A DNA stretch of 64,000 nucleotides from Arachis hypogaea (taxonomy: Eukaryota; Streptophyta; Magnoliopsida; Fabales; Fabaceae), in assembly GCF_003086295.3 (NCBI RefSeq), contig NC_092048.1, positions 105,416,276 through 105,480,275 on the forward strand. Direction: 5' to 3'. Position 1 is the first letter of the stretch. Each line of letters begins with the position of its first letter. Made by a program: the position numbers and the translations under genes. The notes beneath the pieces are model-generated. The model saw only the letters and a list, made by a program, of their open reading frames with translations. It made no database searches and was not told the DNA's origin. Shown here piece after piece: positions 11,736 through 21,863 of this stretch.

Positions 11736-12699
11736 GTAGATTTCCATGTTTCCTTTGATTTAATCAACCATAGATGAATTAATGCAATTTCATGAGGATT
11801 TATGCTATAATTGCCACATATTATGAAAGAATGACAAACTCATGATTTTGAGCATAGCTTTGATGTGTTTGGTTGATTGATGATAGGTGAAGAAAGCTTG
11901 GAGAAAGGTTGAAGCAAGAAGGAATGGCTAGGAGAAAGAGAGAACAAAAAGTTTGAGAAAACGTTTGCCTCAAACTTTAGCTCAAACTTTTGGATAAGTG
12001 AAAACACACCAGGGAACAAAAAGCTTGAGCAAAAGTTTGCCTCAAACTTTAGCTCAAACTTTTGGGAGAAAAGCTTGAGCCAACGTTTGCCTCAAACTTT
12101 TTGGCAAACGTTGGCATCACAAATCAACACCCTGGAGAGAAAAAGTTTGCGCCAACGTTTGCCTCAAACTTTTTGGCAAACGTTGGCGCCATCAGCAACA
12201 CACCCTGGAGACAAAAAGTTTGCGCCAACGTTTGCCTCAAACTTTTTGGCAAACGTTGGCGCCATGAGTGTGCATAAGGGGGCCAACGTTTGAGCAAAAG
12301 TTTGACCCCAAATTTTAGCTCAAACGTTGGTAGCAGCAAGAATGGGGTTGCTGATGTAAAAAGTTTGAGTAAAAGTTTGCCTCAAACTTTTACTCAAACT
12401 TTTACCCAAGCTTTTATAATTCCCAACCCGGTTCACTTCGGTTCTCTCTCCAACTCCAAGAGCAATCAACCAAGGCCTCTATCAACCCAATTCCATCAAG
12501 AGCAAAGGCCCAACTCAAGGCTTGAAGACCATTTGAAGAAAGTGTATAAATAGCTTAAGATTTAAGTTTTTGGAGAGCTTTTCTTTTCGGTTTGATTTAG
12601 TAGTTTTGTAGAGAGCTCACTTTTACATTTTGGCATTGTTGTTTTAATTCAAGAGAATTTGGGGAAGAGAATTGATCTCTCTTCTTCCTTGTTCTTGCT
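11736..12699 (+). repeat. Extra copy of family C LTR flank inside E4
   Basis: About 964 bp matching 23589-24553, beginning with the GTAGA duplication and including the AAAGTTTG palindromes and a TATAAATA box (about 12546-12553). It ends at TTGCT, a 5-base word shared with the family A LTR, and the sequence then passes into an LTR tail. It contains no gene. Confidence 0.9.
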
Positions 12700-13016
12700 G
12701 GAAAGCCCTGGATGTCTACTTTCCAACGCAATTGGAAGCGCGCCATTTCGAGTTCTGTAGCTCCAGAAAATCCACTTTGAGTGCAGGGAGGTCAGAATCC
12801 AACAGCATCAGCAGTCCTTTTTCAACCTCTGAATCTGATTTCTGCTCAAGTCCCTCAATTTCAGCCAGAAAATACCTGAAATCACAGAAAAACACACAAA
12901 CTCATAGTAAAGTCCAGAAATGTGAATTTAACATAAAAACTAATGAAAACATCCCTAAAAGTAACTAGATCCTACTAAAAACAATGTCAAAAAGCGTATA
13001 AATTATCCGCTCATCA
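12695..13016 (-). repeat. Family A LTR tail (second partial 3' LTR of E4)
   Basis: Matches about 11405-11735 and 23257-23588 apart from an 11-bp loss in a repeated CTAAAAACA run near 12980. It touches the E4 PPT region at 13017, so it is the original 3' LTR junction. Its left edge has TTGCTGG, as in the 5' LTR, whereas the outer LTR has TTTCTGG. Confidence 0.88.
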
Positions 13017-14087
13017 CAACACCAAACTTAAATTGTTGGTTGTCCCCAAGCAACTAAAAATCAAATAGGATAAAAAGAAGAGAATATACTATAAATTCCA
13101 AACTATCAATGAAACATAGCTCCAATCAAATGAGCGGGACTTATAGCTTTTTGCCTCTTGAATAGTTTTGGCATCTCACTTTATCCATTGAGGTTCAGAA
13201 TGATTGGCATCTATAGGAACTTCAGATTTTGAATAGTGTTATTGACTCTCCTAGTTCAGTATGATGATTCTTGAACACAGCTTCTTTTTGAGTCTTGGCC
13301 GTGGCCCTAAGCACTTTGTTTTCCAGTATTACCACCGGATACATAAATGCCACAGACACATAATTGGGTGAACCTTTTCAGATTGTGACTCAGCTTTGCT
13401 AAAGTCCCCAATTAGAGGTGTCCAGGGTTCTTAAGCACACTGTTTGTTTTTTTGCTTTGGACCTTGACTTTAACCGCTCAGTCTCAAGTTTTTACTTGAC
13501 ACCTACACGCCACAAGCACATGGTTAAGGACAACTTGGTTTAGCCGCTTAGACCAGGATTTAATTCCTTTAGGCCCTCCTATCCACTGATGCTCAAAGCC
13601 TTGGGATCCTTTTTATTTGCCCTTGCCTTTTGGTTTTAAGGGTTATTGGCTTTTTCTGCTTGCTTCTTGGTTTTAAGAGCTTTTGGCTTTTTCTGCTTGC
13701 TTTTTCTTTTTTTTCTTTCTATTTTATTTTTTTTCGCCTATATTTTTTTTCTGCAAGCTTTGTTCTTTGCTGCTTTTTCTTGCTTCAAGAATCATTTTTA
13801 TGATTTTTCAGATTATCAAATAACATGTCTCCTAGTCATCATTCTTTCAAGAGCCAACATATTTAACATTCTTAAACAACAACTTCAAAAGACATATGCA
13901 CTGTTCAAGCATTCATTCAGAAAACAAGAAGCATTGTCACCACATCAATATAATTAAACTAAGTTCAAGGATAAATTCGAAACTCATGTACTTCTTGTTC
14001 TTTTAAATTAAAACAATTTTCATTTAAGAGAGGTGATGGATTCATAGGACATTTATAACTTTAGGACAAAGTCACTACTACTAATGA
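13017..14087 (-). other. E4 3' noncoding region with PPT hairpin
   Basis: Single-copy counterpart of the duplicated E1 block at 5981-7786. In element sense it ends TTAAATTTAAGTTTGGTGTTG-like at the LTR. The hairpin stem next to it has changed (TTGGTTGTCCCCAAGCAA on the plus strand). No supported ORF; the T-rich ORF near 13646-13957 is low-complexity antisense sequence. Confidence 0.65.
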
Positions 14088-14454
14088 TCATGTAATGAAG
14101 ACACAAACATAGATAAGCACATAATATAGAAAACGAAAAACAGAGAAAGTAAGAACAAGGAATGAATCCACCTTAGTGATGTCCTTGAGCTCTTCTATGT
14201 CTCTTCCTTGTCTTTGCTGCTCCTCCTTCATTGCTTTTAGATCTTCTCTGATTTCATGAAGGATGATGGAGTGCTCTTGATGTTCCACCCTTAGTTGCTT
14301 CCAATAATTGTGTGGAAGAAAATGTATCCCCTGAGGTATCTCAGGGATCTCTTGATTTGCAGTCAAATGTTCTACCACTGAGCTATAGACCCTTGATGGA
14401 AGCTTTTGTCTTCCCTTTCCTCTTTCTAGAGGTTTCTCTGGCCTTAGGTGCCAT
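14088..14454 (-). pseudogene. E4 ORF3 remnant with internal deletion
   Basis: The minus strand from 14454 reads MAPKARETSRKRKGKTKAS, the same start as E1 ORF3 at 57702. It then enters a tRNA-Cys-like segment (14392 to about 14345) and re-enters ORF3 at EIPEIPQG, near its C-terminus. Several hundred codons of the middle are missing. The coiled-coil end (RVEHQEHSIILHEIREDLKA) remains, but a further loss shifts the final codons relative to E1. The reading frame through the insert hits a stop, so no normal protein is expected. Confidence 0.8.
14345..14392 (-). pseudogene. 5' half of tRNA-Cys(GCA) embedded in E4 ORF3
   Basis: The minus strand starts GGGTCTATAGCTCAGTGGTA at the mature tRNA 5' end. 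It carries a D-arm, an anticodon arm TTTGA-CTGCAAA-TCAAG with anticodon GCA, then AGAGATC and no T-arm or 3' acceptor strand. Compared with the plant nuclear tRNA-Cys as I recall it, a few bases differ (for example AACAT for AGCAT). It sits at the ORF3 deletion junction and cannot be a working tRNA. Confidence 0.85.
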
Positions 14455-15170
14455 CAATGGTTATGGAAAAAACAAAAAAGCTATGCTTTTACCACACCAA
14501 ACTTAGAATGTTGCTCGCCCTCGAGCAAAAGAAGAAAGAATAGAAGAATAAGAAGAAGATATGGAGGAGATGGATTGGAGTTTGTATTCGGCCATATGGG
14601 TGGGATTGGGTGGGAAAGAGATGTTGAATTTTGAAGGAAAGTGGGTGTTTGGATGTGAGTGGTAAAGAGTTAATAGGGAAGAGTGTTTATTGAGAATAAA
14701 GGATGATTGAGAAGAGAGAAGAGAGTGAATGGAGGTAGGTGGGGATCCTGTGGGGTCCACAGATCCTGAGATGATCTTGTGGGGTCCACAGATCCTGAGG
14801 TGTCAAGGCATTTATATCCCTGCACCAATTTAGGCATGTAAAATGCCCTTGCACACAACTCTGGGCGTTCAGCGCCAGGTTGGTGCCCATTTTGGGCGTT
14901 CAACGCCCCTTTGCTGCCATTTCTGGCGTTGAACGCCAGAACCATGCTTGTTCTGGGCGTTCAGCGCCAGGATGCTCCCATTCTGGGCGTTCAGCGCCAG
15001 AACTATACTCTGTTCTGGCGTTTGTACACCAGACAGATGCTCCTCCAGGGTGTGATTTTTCTTCTGCTGTTTTTGATTCCGTTTTCAATTTTTATATTTA
15101 TTTTGTGACTCCTCATGATCATGAACCTAAGAAAACATGAAAAACAATAAAAATAAGAATTAGATAAACA
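14455..15170 (-). other. E4 ORF3 leader with hairpin and palindromes
   Basis: Noncoding region between gag-pro and ORF3, matching 57703-58500 of E1. It holds a hairpin TTGCTCG-AGGG-CGAGCAA in element sense (14528 to 14511) followed by CTAAGTTTGGTGTGG. It also holds two GGGGTCCACAGATCCTGAG copies (14752-14800) and family A palindromes of the GGCGTTGAACGCC type at about 14865-15030. Confidence 0.7.
14865..15030 (-). repeat. Family A palindromes in E4 ORF3 leader
   Basis: Five or so units such as GGGCGTTCAGCGCC, GGGCGTTCAACGCC and TGGCGTTGAACGCCA spaced about 30-40 bp. The same unit type is found in the family A LTRs. Confidence 0.8.
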
Positions 15171-15217
15171 TTGGGTTGCCTCCCAACAAGCGCTTCTTTA
15201 ATGTCAATAGCTTGACA
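15171..15217 (-). other. E4 twin hairpin after gag-pro
   Basis: In element sense, hairpin 1 is TGTCA-AGCTAT-TGACA (15217 to 15202). Hairpin 2 is TTGGG-AGGCAA-CCCAA (15186 to 15171), with TTAAAGAAGCGCTTG between them. It lies just after the gag-pro stop, as in the other elements. The role is unknown; see the findings for the covariation. Confidence 0.75.
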
Positions 15218-15235
15218 GTGGGCTCTCATGGAGCC

Positions 15236-15686
15236 TCACAGATGTGCAGAGCTTTGTTGAGACTCTCCAACACCAAACTTAGAGTTTGGATATGGGAGTT
15301 CAACACCAAACTTAGAGTTTGGTTGTGGCCTCCCAACACCAAACTTAGAGTTTGACTGTGGGGGCTCTGGTTGACTCTGCTTGGAGAGAAGCTTTTTCTG
15401 CTTCCTCTCCATGGTTGCAGAGGGAGATCCTTGAGTTTTAAACACAAGGGAGTTCTCATTCCATTGAAGGAATATTTCACCTCTGTCAACATCAATCACA
15501 GCTCTTGCTGTGGCCAGGAAAGGTCTTCCCAGGATGATGAATTCATCCTCTTCCTTTCTAGTATCCAGGACTATGAAATCAGTAGGTATGTAAAGGCCCT
15601 CAACCTTTACTAATACATCTTCTACTTGTCCATAAGCCTGTTTTCTTGAGCTGTCTGCCATCTCTAGTGAGATTTTAGCAGCTTGC
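15236..15686 (-). pseudogene. E4 gag-pro, 3' part (end of protease)
   Basis: Continues the protease of 18093-19970 after the solo LTR. It reads AAKISLEMADSSRKQAYG, then [20 protein letters not shown] (the conserved ILGRPFL flap-side motif). It ends in tandem repeats built on NSKFGVG, whose DNA contains CTCTAAGTTTGGTGTTG, the PPT-like motif of these elements. No RT follows; the stop is 19 bp before the twin hairpin. E1 has the same arrangement, so the absence of pol is ancestral to both. Confidence 0.85.
15682..15686 (+). repeat. Target-site duplication of the solo family D LTR, left copy
   Basis: CTTGC, repeated exactly at 18088-18092. Dropping one copy and the LTR restores the protease frame relative to E1. 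Confidence 0.95.
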
Positions 15687-18087
15687 TGATGCGCATAAAC
15701 TAGTTATGCTACGATTTAGGAAATCGCACGATCGGCAAAATTCCTTCCGGCAAGTGCACCGGTTATCGTCAAGTAAAAACTCACAATAGAGTGAGGTCGA
15801 ATCCCACAAGGATTGGTTGAGTGAGCAATTCGGATTAGAAGTGTGTTCTAGTTGAGCGGAATCAAGATTTAGATGAGAATTGCGGAATGTAAAATTGGCG
15901 GGAAATGTAAATGACAAGAAATTTAAATGGCGGAATCTTAAATTGCATGAATTAAAGAGCAGAAGCTAAATTGCTGAAATTAAAAGGGAATGGGGGTGAT
16001 TGCATGAATTGAGTTGCAGAATGTAAAGAGAAAGTGGAAATCAGAAATGGGGAATTCATTGGGTTATAGGAGATATTGAGATCTCCGAATCAAAACATGT
16101 TTATCTCTTCCTCAACCAATGCGTTCATTGAATTTTGCTTGGCAATCTTATATGATTGGATCCCAATCCCTTGGCTCACCAATTCTCTCTAAAAACAAAC
16201 AAATTCCCAATCCCTTGGTTTAAATGTTCATAAGAAGAGATGATGCTCGATCACTGATTATACCACACAGTTTCATGAACCACAATTTGGTAGGATTACA
16301 TGTCACAATATCCATCCAAACCCCAATCCATTTCACTGTGAGAAAGCTTCTCTAGCATGAATCCTCCATTCCTTTCCCAAGGTTCCGAAGGATTCCAATT
16401 ATGGGTAGTTTCTTTCCCAAGACAACTACCCAATGGAATTAGATCGAGAAGCTTTCTAACAAAATTCAAGAGAAAAGGTTGAAGAAGAAGATAAACTATT
16501 ATTGATTCATTGAATTACAATAGAGCTCCCTAACCCAATGAAAGGGGGTTTAGTGAGTCATAGCTCTGAATTCAATTACAAAGAAATGAAAACTAGCTCA
16601 ATGAAAAGGTAAAAGTCCTCTCTAACTTCAATTCTAACCTATTTATACACTTTCTATATTGAGCTTCTGTTATGTTTCTTGGGCTTTGAGGCCTCTCCCT
16701 GCTTTCCTTTTGCTTTGGGTTTATGATCCATAATCTTGATGAAGCTGCTGATCCAAATTCTGTAACATTCATTGAGCCAACTTAGTGATAATCAAATAAT
16801 AATACATGACTCAACAAATTGAAATTTCAGACTCATCAATCCTTCAGGCCCAATCCCATAAACCATGATATTCAATTGGGTTTCATGCCAGAGTAAGTTT
16901 AAGTTAATGTTTGTGCTCAAAGACTAACTTTAAACCGCAATATTTTTGGCCCAGAAACCTTTTCCAAGAGTGGCGTTTAAGTTGTAGTTTAAGCTTAAAC
17001 TGTAGCTTAAACGCCAGACACTTCCAGTGAAGCCTTTTGTAGAAGCACGTTTAAGCTTCAGTTTAAGGTTAAACTGAAGCTTAAACGTGGAAATGGAAGA
17101 AGGCAGCCCTGGAGAGTCATGTAGTCGAACACGTTTAAGCTTCAGTTTAAGGTTAAACTGAAGCTTAAACGTGGAGATAGGAAGGGCAGCCCTGGAGGTC
17201 GAACACGTTTAAGCTCCAGTTTAAGGTTAAACTGGAGCTTAAACGTGGAAGAGGAGAAAGCCATCCTGGAGGTCGAACACGTTTAAGCTCCAGTTTAAGG
17301 TTAAACTGGAGCTTAAACGTGGAAGAGGAGAAAGGTAACCCTGGAGGTGTCGAACACGTTTAAGCTCCAGTTTAAGGTTAAACTGGAGCTTAAACGTGGA
17401 AATGGAGAAAGCAACCCTGGAGGAGAAACTTGGTCGAACACGTTTAAGCTCCAGTTTAAGGTCAAACTGGAGCTTAAACGTGGAAATGGCTCCCTGGTGC
17501 TCTTCCCCTTTCTGGCGTTTAACCTCCAGTTTAAGCTTAAACTGGAGGTTAAACGTGGAACTGCCCCCCTTGGTGCTCTTCTCACTTCTGGCGTTTAACC
17601 TCCAGTTTAAGGTTAAACTGGAGGTTAAACGTGGAAGTGCTTCCTGATTGGAATTCTAATTCTGGCGTTTAACCTCCAGTTTAAGGTTAAACTGGAGGTT
17701 AAACTTCAATTCCAGCATTTCTTAGCCTTCATGATTCTGGCGTTTAAGCTCCAGTTTAGGCTTAAACTGGAACTTAAACTGCACATGTGATATTCAAGCT
17801 TCCTTTATTGACTTTGTTGCTTCCTTGCCTAGCCTCTTCTTCCCTGAAATCATCCAAACAATTGCATCAAAGTCTTGCAAAATTTCATGAGAAATCTTCC
17901 ATTCATAGCATTCAAGTAATATAACTAAAACTCATGGAATTTGCATCAAAATCATATTGTTTGGATGGTTCATTGCTTTGTTATTCTTTTAACCATTCTT
18001 GGTTACTTTAAGCTCAAGAAAATGCATAAAACCACTAAAACTAACAGCAAAATGCTAGTGAAACTAGCCTAAGATGCCTTGGCATCA
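15687..18087 (-). repeat. Solo family D LTR in E4 gag-pro
   Basis: The plus strand begins TGATGCGCATAAACTAGTTA and ends CTAAGATGCCTTGGCATCA, the reverse of the E5 LTR (TGATGCC...GCGCATCA). Length 2401 bp against 2324 and 2231 bp for E5. A 5-bp CTTGC duplication flanks it and no internal region is present, so two LTRs probably recombined and removed the body. It holds eleven palindrome units at 16976-17780 and a TATA box, TATTTATA at 16640-16647 on the plus strand. Confidence 0.95.
16976..17780 (-). repeat. Eleven-unit palindrome array in solo family D LTR
   Basis: Units of about 42 bp with near-perfect 20-bp arms and a 2-base centre, spaced about 75-85 bp. Arms fall into a few types: GTTTAAGCTTCAGTTTAA, GTTTAAGCTCCAGTTTAA and GTTTAACCTCCAGTTTAA. 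In nearly every unit a base change in one arm is matched in the other. Spacers often contain GTCGAACACG and CCCTGGAGG. Confidence 0.92.
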
Positions 18088-18092
18088 CTTGC

Positions 18093-19970
18093 ACCCCATA
18101 GATTCCCAGTTTCTCTATTACAGAGAGGGGCATGAGGTTTATTCCTGAACCAAGGTCACACAGAGCCTTAAAGATTATGGTGCCTATGGTGCAGGGTATT
18201 ATGAACTTTCCAGGATCCTGTTTCTTCTGAGGCAATGTCAGTTGATCCAGATCACTTAGTTCATTGATGAACAAGGGAGGTTCAACTTCCCAAGTATCAA
18301 TGCCAAATAATTTGGCATTCAGCTTCATGATTGCACCAAGAAACTTGGCAGTTTGCTCTTCAGTAACATCCTCATTCTCTTCAGAAGAGGAATACTCATC
18401 AGAGCTCATGAAGGGCATAAGGAGGTTCAATGGAATCTCTATGGTCTCTAGATGAGTTTCAGATTCCTTTGGTTCCTCAGAGGGAAGCTCCTTATTGATC
18501 ACTGGACGTCCCAGGAGGTCTTCCTCCTTGGGATTCACGTCCTCTCCTCTCCTCACAGGTTCGGCTATGGCGCTTATGTCAATGGCCTTGCACTCTCCTT
18601 TTGGGTTCTCTTCTGTATTGCTTGGGAGAGTACTAGGAGGGATTTCAGTGATCCTTTTACTCAGCTGGCCCACTTGTGCTTCCAGATTTCTAATGGAAGA
18701 CCTTGTTTCATTCATGAAACTTACAGTGGCCTTAGATAGATCAGAGACTAGATTTGCTAAATTAGAAGCATTTTGTTCAGAGTTCTCTGTCTGTTGCTGA
18801 GTTGATGATGGAAAAGGCTTGCTATTGCTAAACCTGTTTCTTCCACCATTATTAAAGCCTTGTTGAGGCTTTTGATCCTTCCCTGAGAAATTTGGATGAT
18901 TTCTCCATGTTGAGTTATAGGTGTTTCCATAAGGTTCACCTAAGTAATTTACCTCTGCTATTGCAGGGTTCTCAGGATCATAAGCTTCTTCTTCAGGAGA
19001 AGCCTCTTGAGTACTGTTGGATGCAGCTTGCATTCCATGCAGACTCTGAGAGATCATATTGACTTGCTGAGTCAATATTTTATTCTGAGCCAATATGGCA
19101 TTCAGAGTATCAACCTCAAGAACTCCCTTCTTTATAGGCGTCCCATTACTCACAGGATTCCTTTCAGAAGTGTACATGAACTGGTTGTTAGCAACCATGT
19201 CAATGAGTTCTTGAGCTTCTGCAGGCATTTTCTTTAGGTGAATGGATCCACCTGCAGAGGTATCCAATGACATCTTTGATAACTCAGATAAACCATCATA
19301 GAATATATCCAGGATGGTCCATTCTGAGAGCATGTCAGAAGGACACTTTTTGGTCAACTGTTTGTATCTTTCCCAAGCTTCATAGAGGGATTCACCTTCT
19401 TTCTGTCTGAAGGTTTGAACATCAGCTCTAAGCTTGCTCAGCTTTTGAGGAGGAAAGTACTTGGCTAAGAAAGCCGTGACCAGCTTATCCCAAGAGTTCA
19501 GGCTGTCTTTGGGTTGAGAATCCAACCATAATCTAGCTCTGTCTCTTACAGCAAAAGGGAAAAGCATGAGCCTGTAGACTTCAGGATCTACTCACATTAG
19601 TCTTAACAGTATGACATATCTGCAAGAATTCAGTTAAGAACTGAAAAGGATCTTCAGATGGAAGTCCATGAAACTTGCAGTTCTGCTGCATCCGAGAAAC
19701 TAATTGAGGTTTTAGCTCAAAGTTGTTTGCTCCAATGGCAGGAATGGAGATGCTCCTTCCATGTAAATTGGAATTTGGTGCAGTAAATTCACCAAGCATC
19801 TTCCTTACATTATTATTATTTTCGGCTGCCATCTCCTCTGCCTGTTCGAAAATTTCTGAAAGGTTATCTCTGGATTGTTGTATTTTAGCTTCTCTTAATT
19901 TTCTCTTCAGAGTCCTTTCAGGTTCTGGATCTGCTTCCACAAGAATGTTCTTATCCTTGCTCCTGCTCAT
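18093..19970 (-). pseudogene. E4 gag and start of protease
   Basis: Starts at 19970 with MSRSKDKNILVEADPEPERT and includes the gag core: [53 protein letters not shown] and [19 protein letters not shown]. One frameshift near 19580-19600 separates the first 129 codons from the 508-codon remainder. Protease begins at [13 protein letters not shown] and has the catalytic motif [13 protein letters not shown]. It is cut at GIYGVQ by the solo LTR and resumes at 15686. I see no CCHC zinc knuckle. Confidence 0.88.
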
Positions 19971-21839
19971 ATGACAAAGAAGAAGGTGCAGAAAAATAAT
20001 AATAATAATGGAAATCCTTTATACCACAGTATAGAGATTCCTGTGTGAGTGGAAGAAGATGGGGAGACAAAGAATGTAATATAATGGAAGAAACACAACT
20101 GTGAGGATGGAAGAGAGGTGAGATGAGATGTTGGGATATGAATGAATAAATAGAATGAGATGGGGGAGGGATAATTTTCGAAAATTATTTTGAAAAAGAG
20201 TTAGTGATTTTCGAAAATGGTTTTTGAAAAATGTTAGTAATTTTCGAAAATTTTTGAAATCAAAAATAAAAAATAAAAATAATTAGTTAATTAAAAAGAA
20301 ATTTTTGAAAAAAAAGGGAGATTTTTTCGAAAATTAGAGAGAGAGAGTTAGTTAGGTAGTTTTGAAAAAGTTAAGAAACAAACAAAAAGTTAGTTAGTTA
20401 GTTGAAACAAATTTTGAAAACCAATTTTGAAAAGATAAGTAGTTAGGAGGTTAGGAAAGATATTTTGAAAAGATATTTTTGAAAAAGATAAGATAAGAAG
20501 ATATTTTTGAAAAGATATGATTGAATTTAGTTTTTGAAAAAGATTTGATTTTTAAAATCACAATTAATGACTTGATTCATAAGAAATCACAAGATATGAT
20601 TCTAGAACTTAAAGTTTGAATCTTTCTTAACAAGCAAGTAACAAACTTCAAATTTTTGAATCAAAACATTAATTGATTATGTTATTTTCGAAAATTTGGT
20701 ATAAAAATAAGAAAAAGATTTTTGAAAAATATTTTTTTGAAATTTTCGAAAATAACTAATAATTTTGAAAAAGATTTGATTTTTGAAAAAGATTTTGAAA
20801 AAGATAAGATTTTCAAATTGAAAATTTGATTTGACTCATAAGAAACAACTTGATTTTAAAAATTTTTGAAAAAGTCAATCCAAATTTTCGAATTTGATGA
20901 GAGAAAAAGGGAAAGATATTTTTTTGATTTTTGAATTTTTATGATGCAAGGGAAAAACAAGAAAAATGATGCAATGCATGAAATTTTTAGATCAAAACAA
21001 TGAATGCATGCATGAATGCTATGAATGTCAAGATGAACACCAAGAACACTTATGAAGAACATGATGAACATCAAGAACATATTTTTGAAAAATTTTTAAT
21101 GCAAAGAAAACATGCAAGACACCAAACTTAGAATTCTTTAATGCTTAGACACTAAGAATTCAAGAATGCATATGATAAACATGAAAAGACACAAAACAAA
21201 AAATCATCAAGATCAAACAAGAAGAATTACCAAGAATAACTTGAAGATCATGAAGAACACTATGAATGTATGAAATTTTCGAAAAATGCAAGATGCACAT
21301 GCAATTGACACCAAACTTATAACATGACTCAAGACTCAAACAAGAAACATGAAAATATTTTTTTTGATTTTTTTTTTGATTTTCTAAATTTTTTTGGATT
21401 TTCTTTTTAAATATTTTTTTTTCGAAAATTATTGTGAAAAATAAAAATAAGGATTCCAAAATTTTTAATATGAATTCCAGGAATCTTGCCATGTTAGTCT
21501 TAAATCTCCAATCAAAGGGTCTGGCATGGCTTAACAGCCAGCCAAGCTTTAGCATATAATTACATGGGCTGGAGTGATTAGTTGAATATCAATCCCAAAG
21601 TAGTTTGGGTATGGCTTTACAGCCAGATATAATTCAACATATTTCATGAAACACTAGAATTCATTCTTAAAAATTCTGAAGAAAAATATATTTTTTTGAA
21701 AACATTTTTATTTTAAAATTTTTCGAAAACAAGGGAGAAATTTTTGAAATATTTTTGAAAAATTTTTGAAAAGAAAACGAAAAGAAAGTTACCTAATCTG
21801 AGCAACAAGATGAACCGTCAGTTGTCCAAACTCGAACAA
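19971..21839 (-). other. E4 untranslated leader, AT-rich
   Basis: Between the PBS and gag. It is dominated by variants of TTTTTGAAAAAGAT and TTTTCGAAAATT (20170-20900, 21350-21450, 21660-21780). Two ACACCAAACTTA motifs (21119, 21307) read TAAGTTTGGTGT in element sense. Near the PBS are TGGCTTAACAGCCA-like palindromes (21525-21625). ORFs here on the minus strand are low complexity. Confidence 0.65.
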
Positions 21840-21857
21840 TCCCCGGCAACGGCGCCA
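21840..21857 (-). other. E4 primer-binding site (tRNA-Asp type)
   Basis: The plus strand TCCCCGGCAACGGCGCCA equals the 3' end of plant tRNA-Asp including CCA, so the RNA of this minus-strand element is complementary over 18 nt. It lies 6 bp from the LTR. Confidence 0.92.
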
Positions 21858-21863
21858 AAAACT

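Noticed and set aside
12062..12553. Overlapping ORFs on both strands with QTFWQTLA-like repeats
   Set aside because: Translations of the family C LTR palindromes; the same ORFs recur at 23915-24406 and 32421-32926 with the LTR.
14345..14392. Functional tRNA-Cys gene
   Set aside because: Only the 5' half is present; the T-arm and 3' acceptor strand are absent and it lies in an ORF3 remnant.
16976..17780. Regularly spaced repeats that resemble a CRISPR array
   Set aside because: Units are 42-bp palindromes in an LTR with a CTTGC duplication; spacers are themselves alike, and the context is a plant retrotransposon.
20856..21555. Phe/Lys-rich ORFs on the minus strand
   Set aside because: They arise from TTTTGAAAA low-complexity sequence of the E4 leader.
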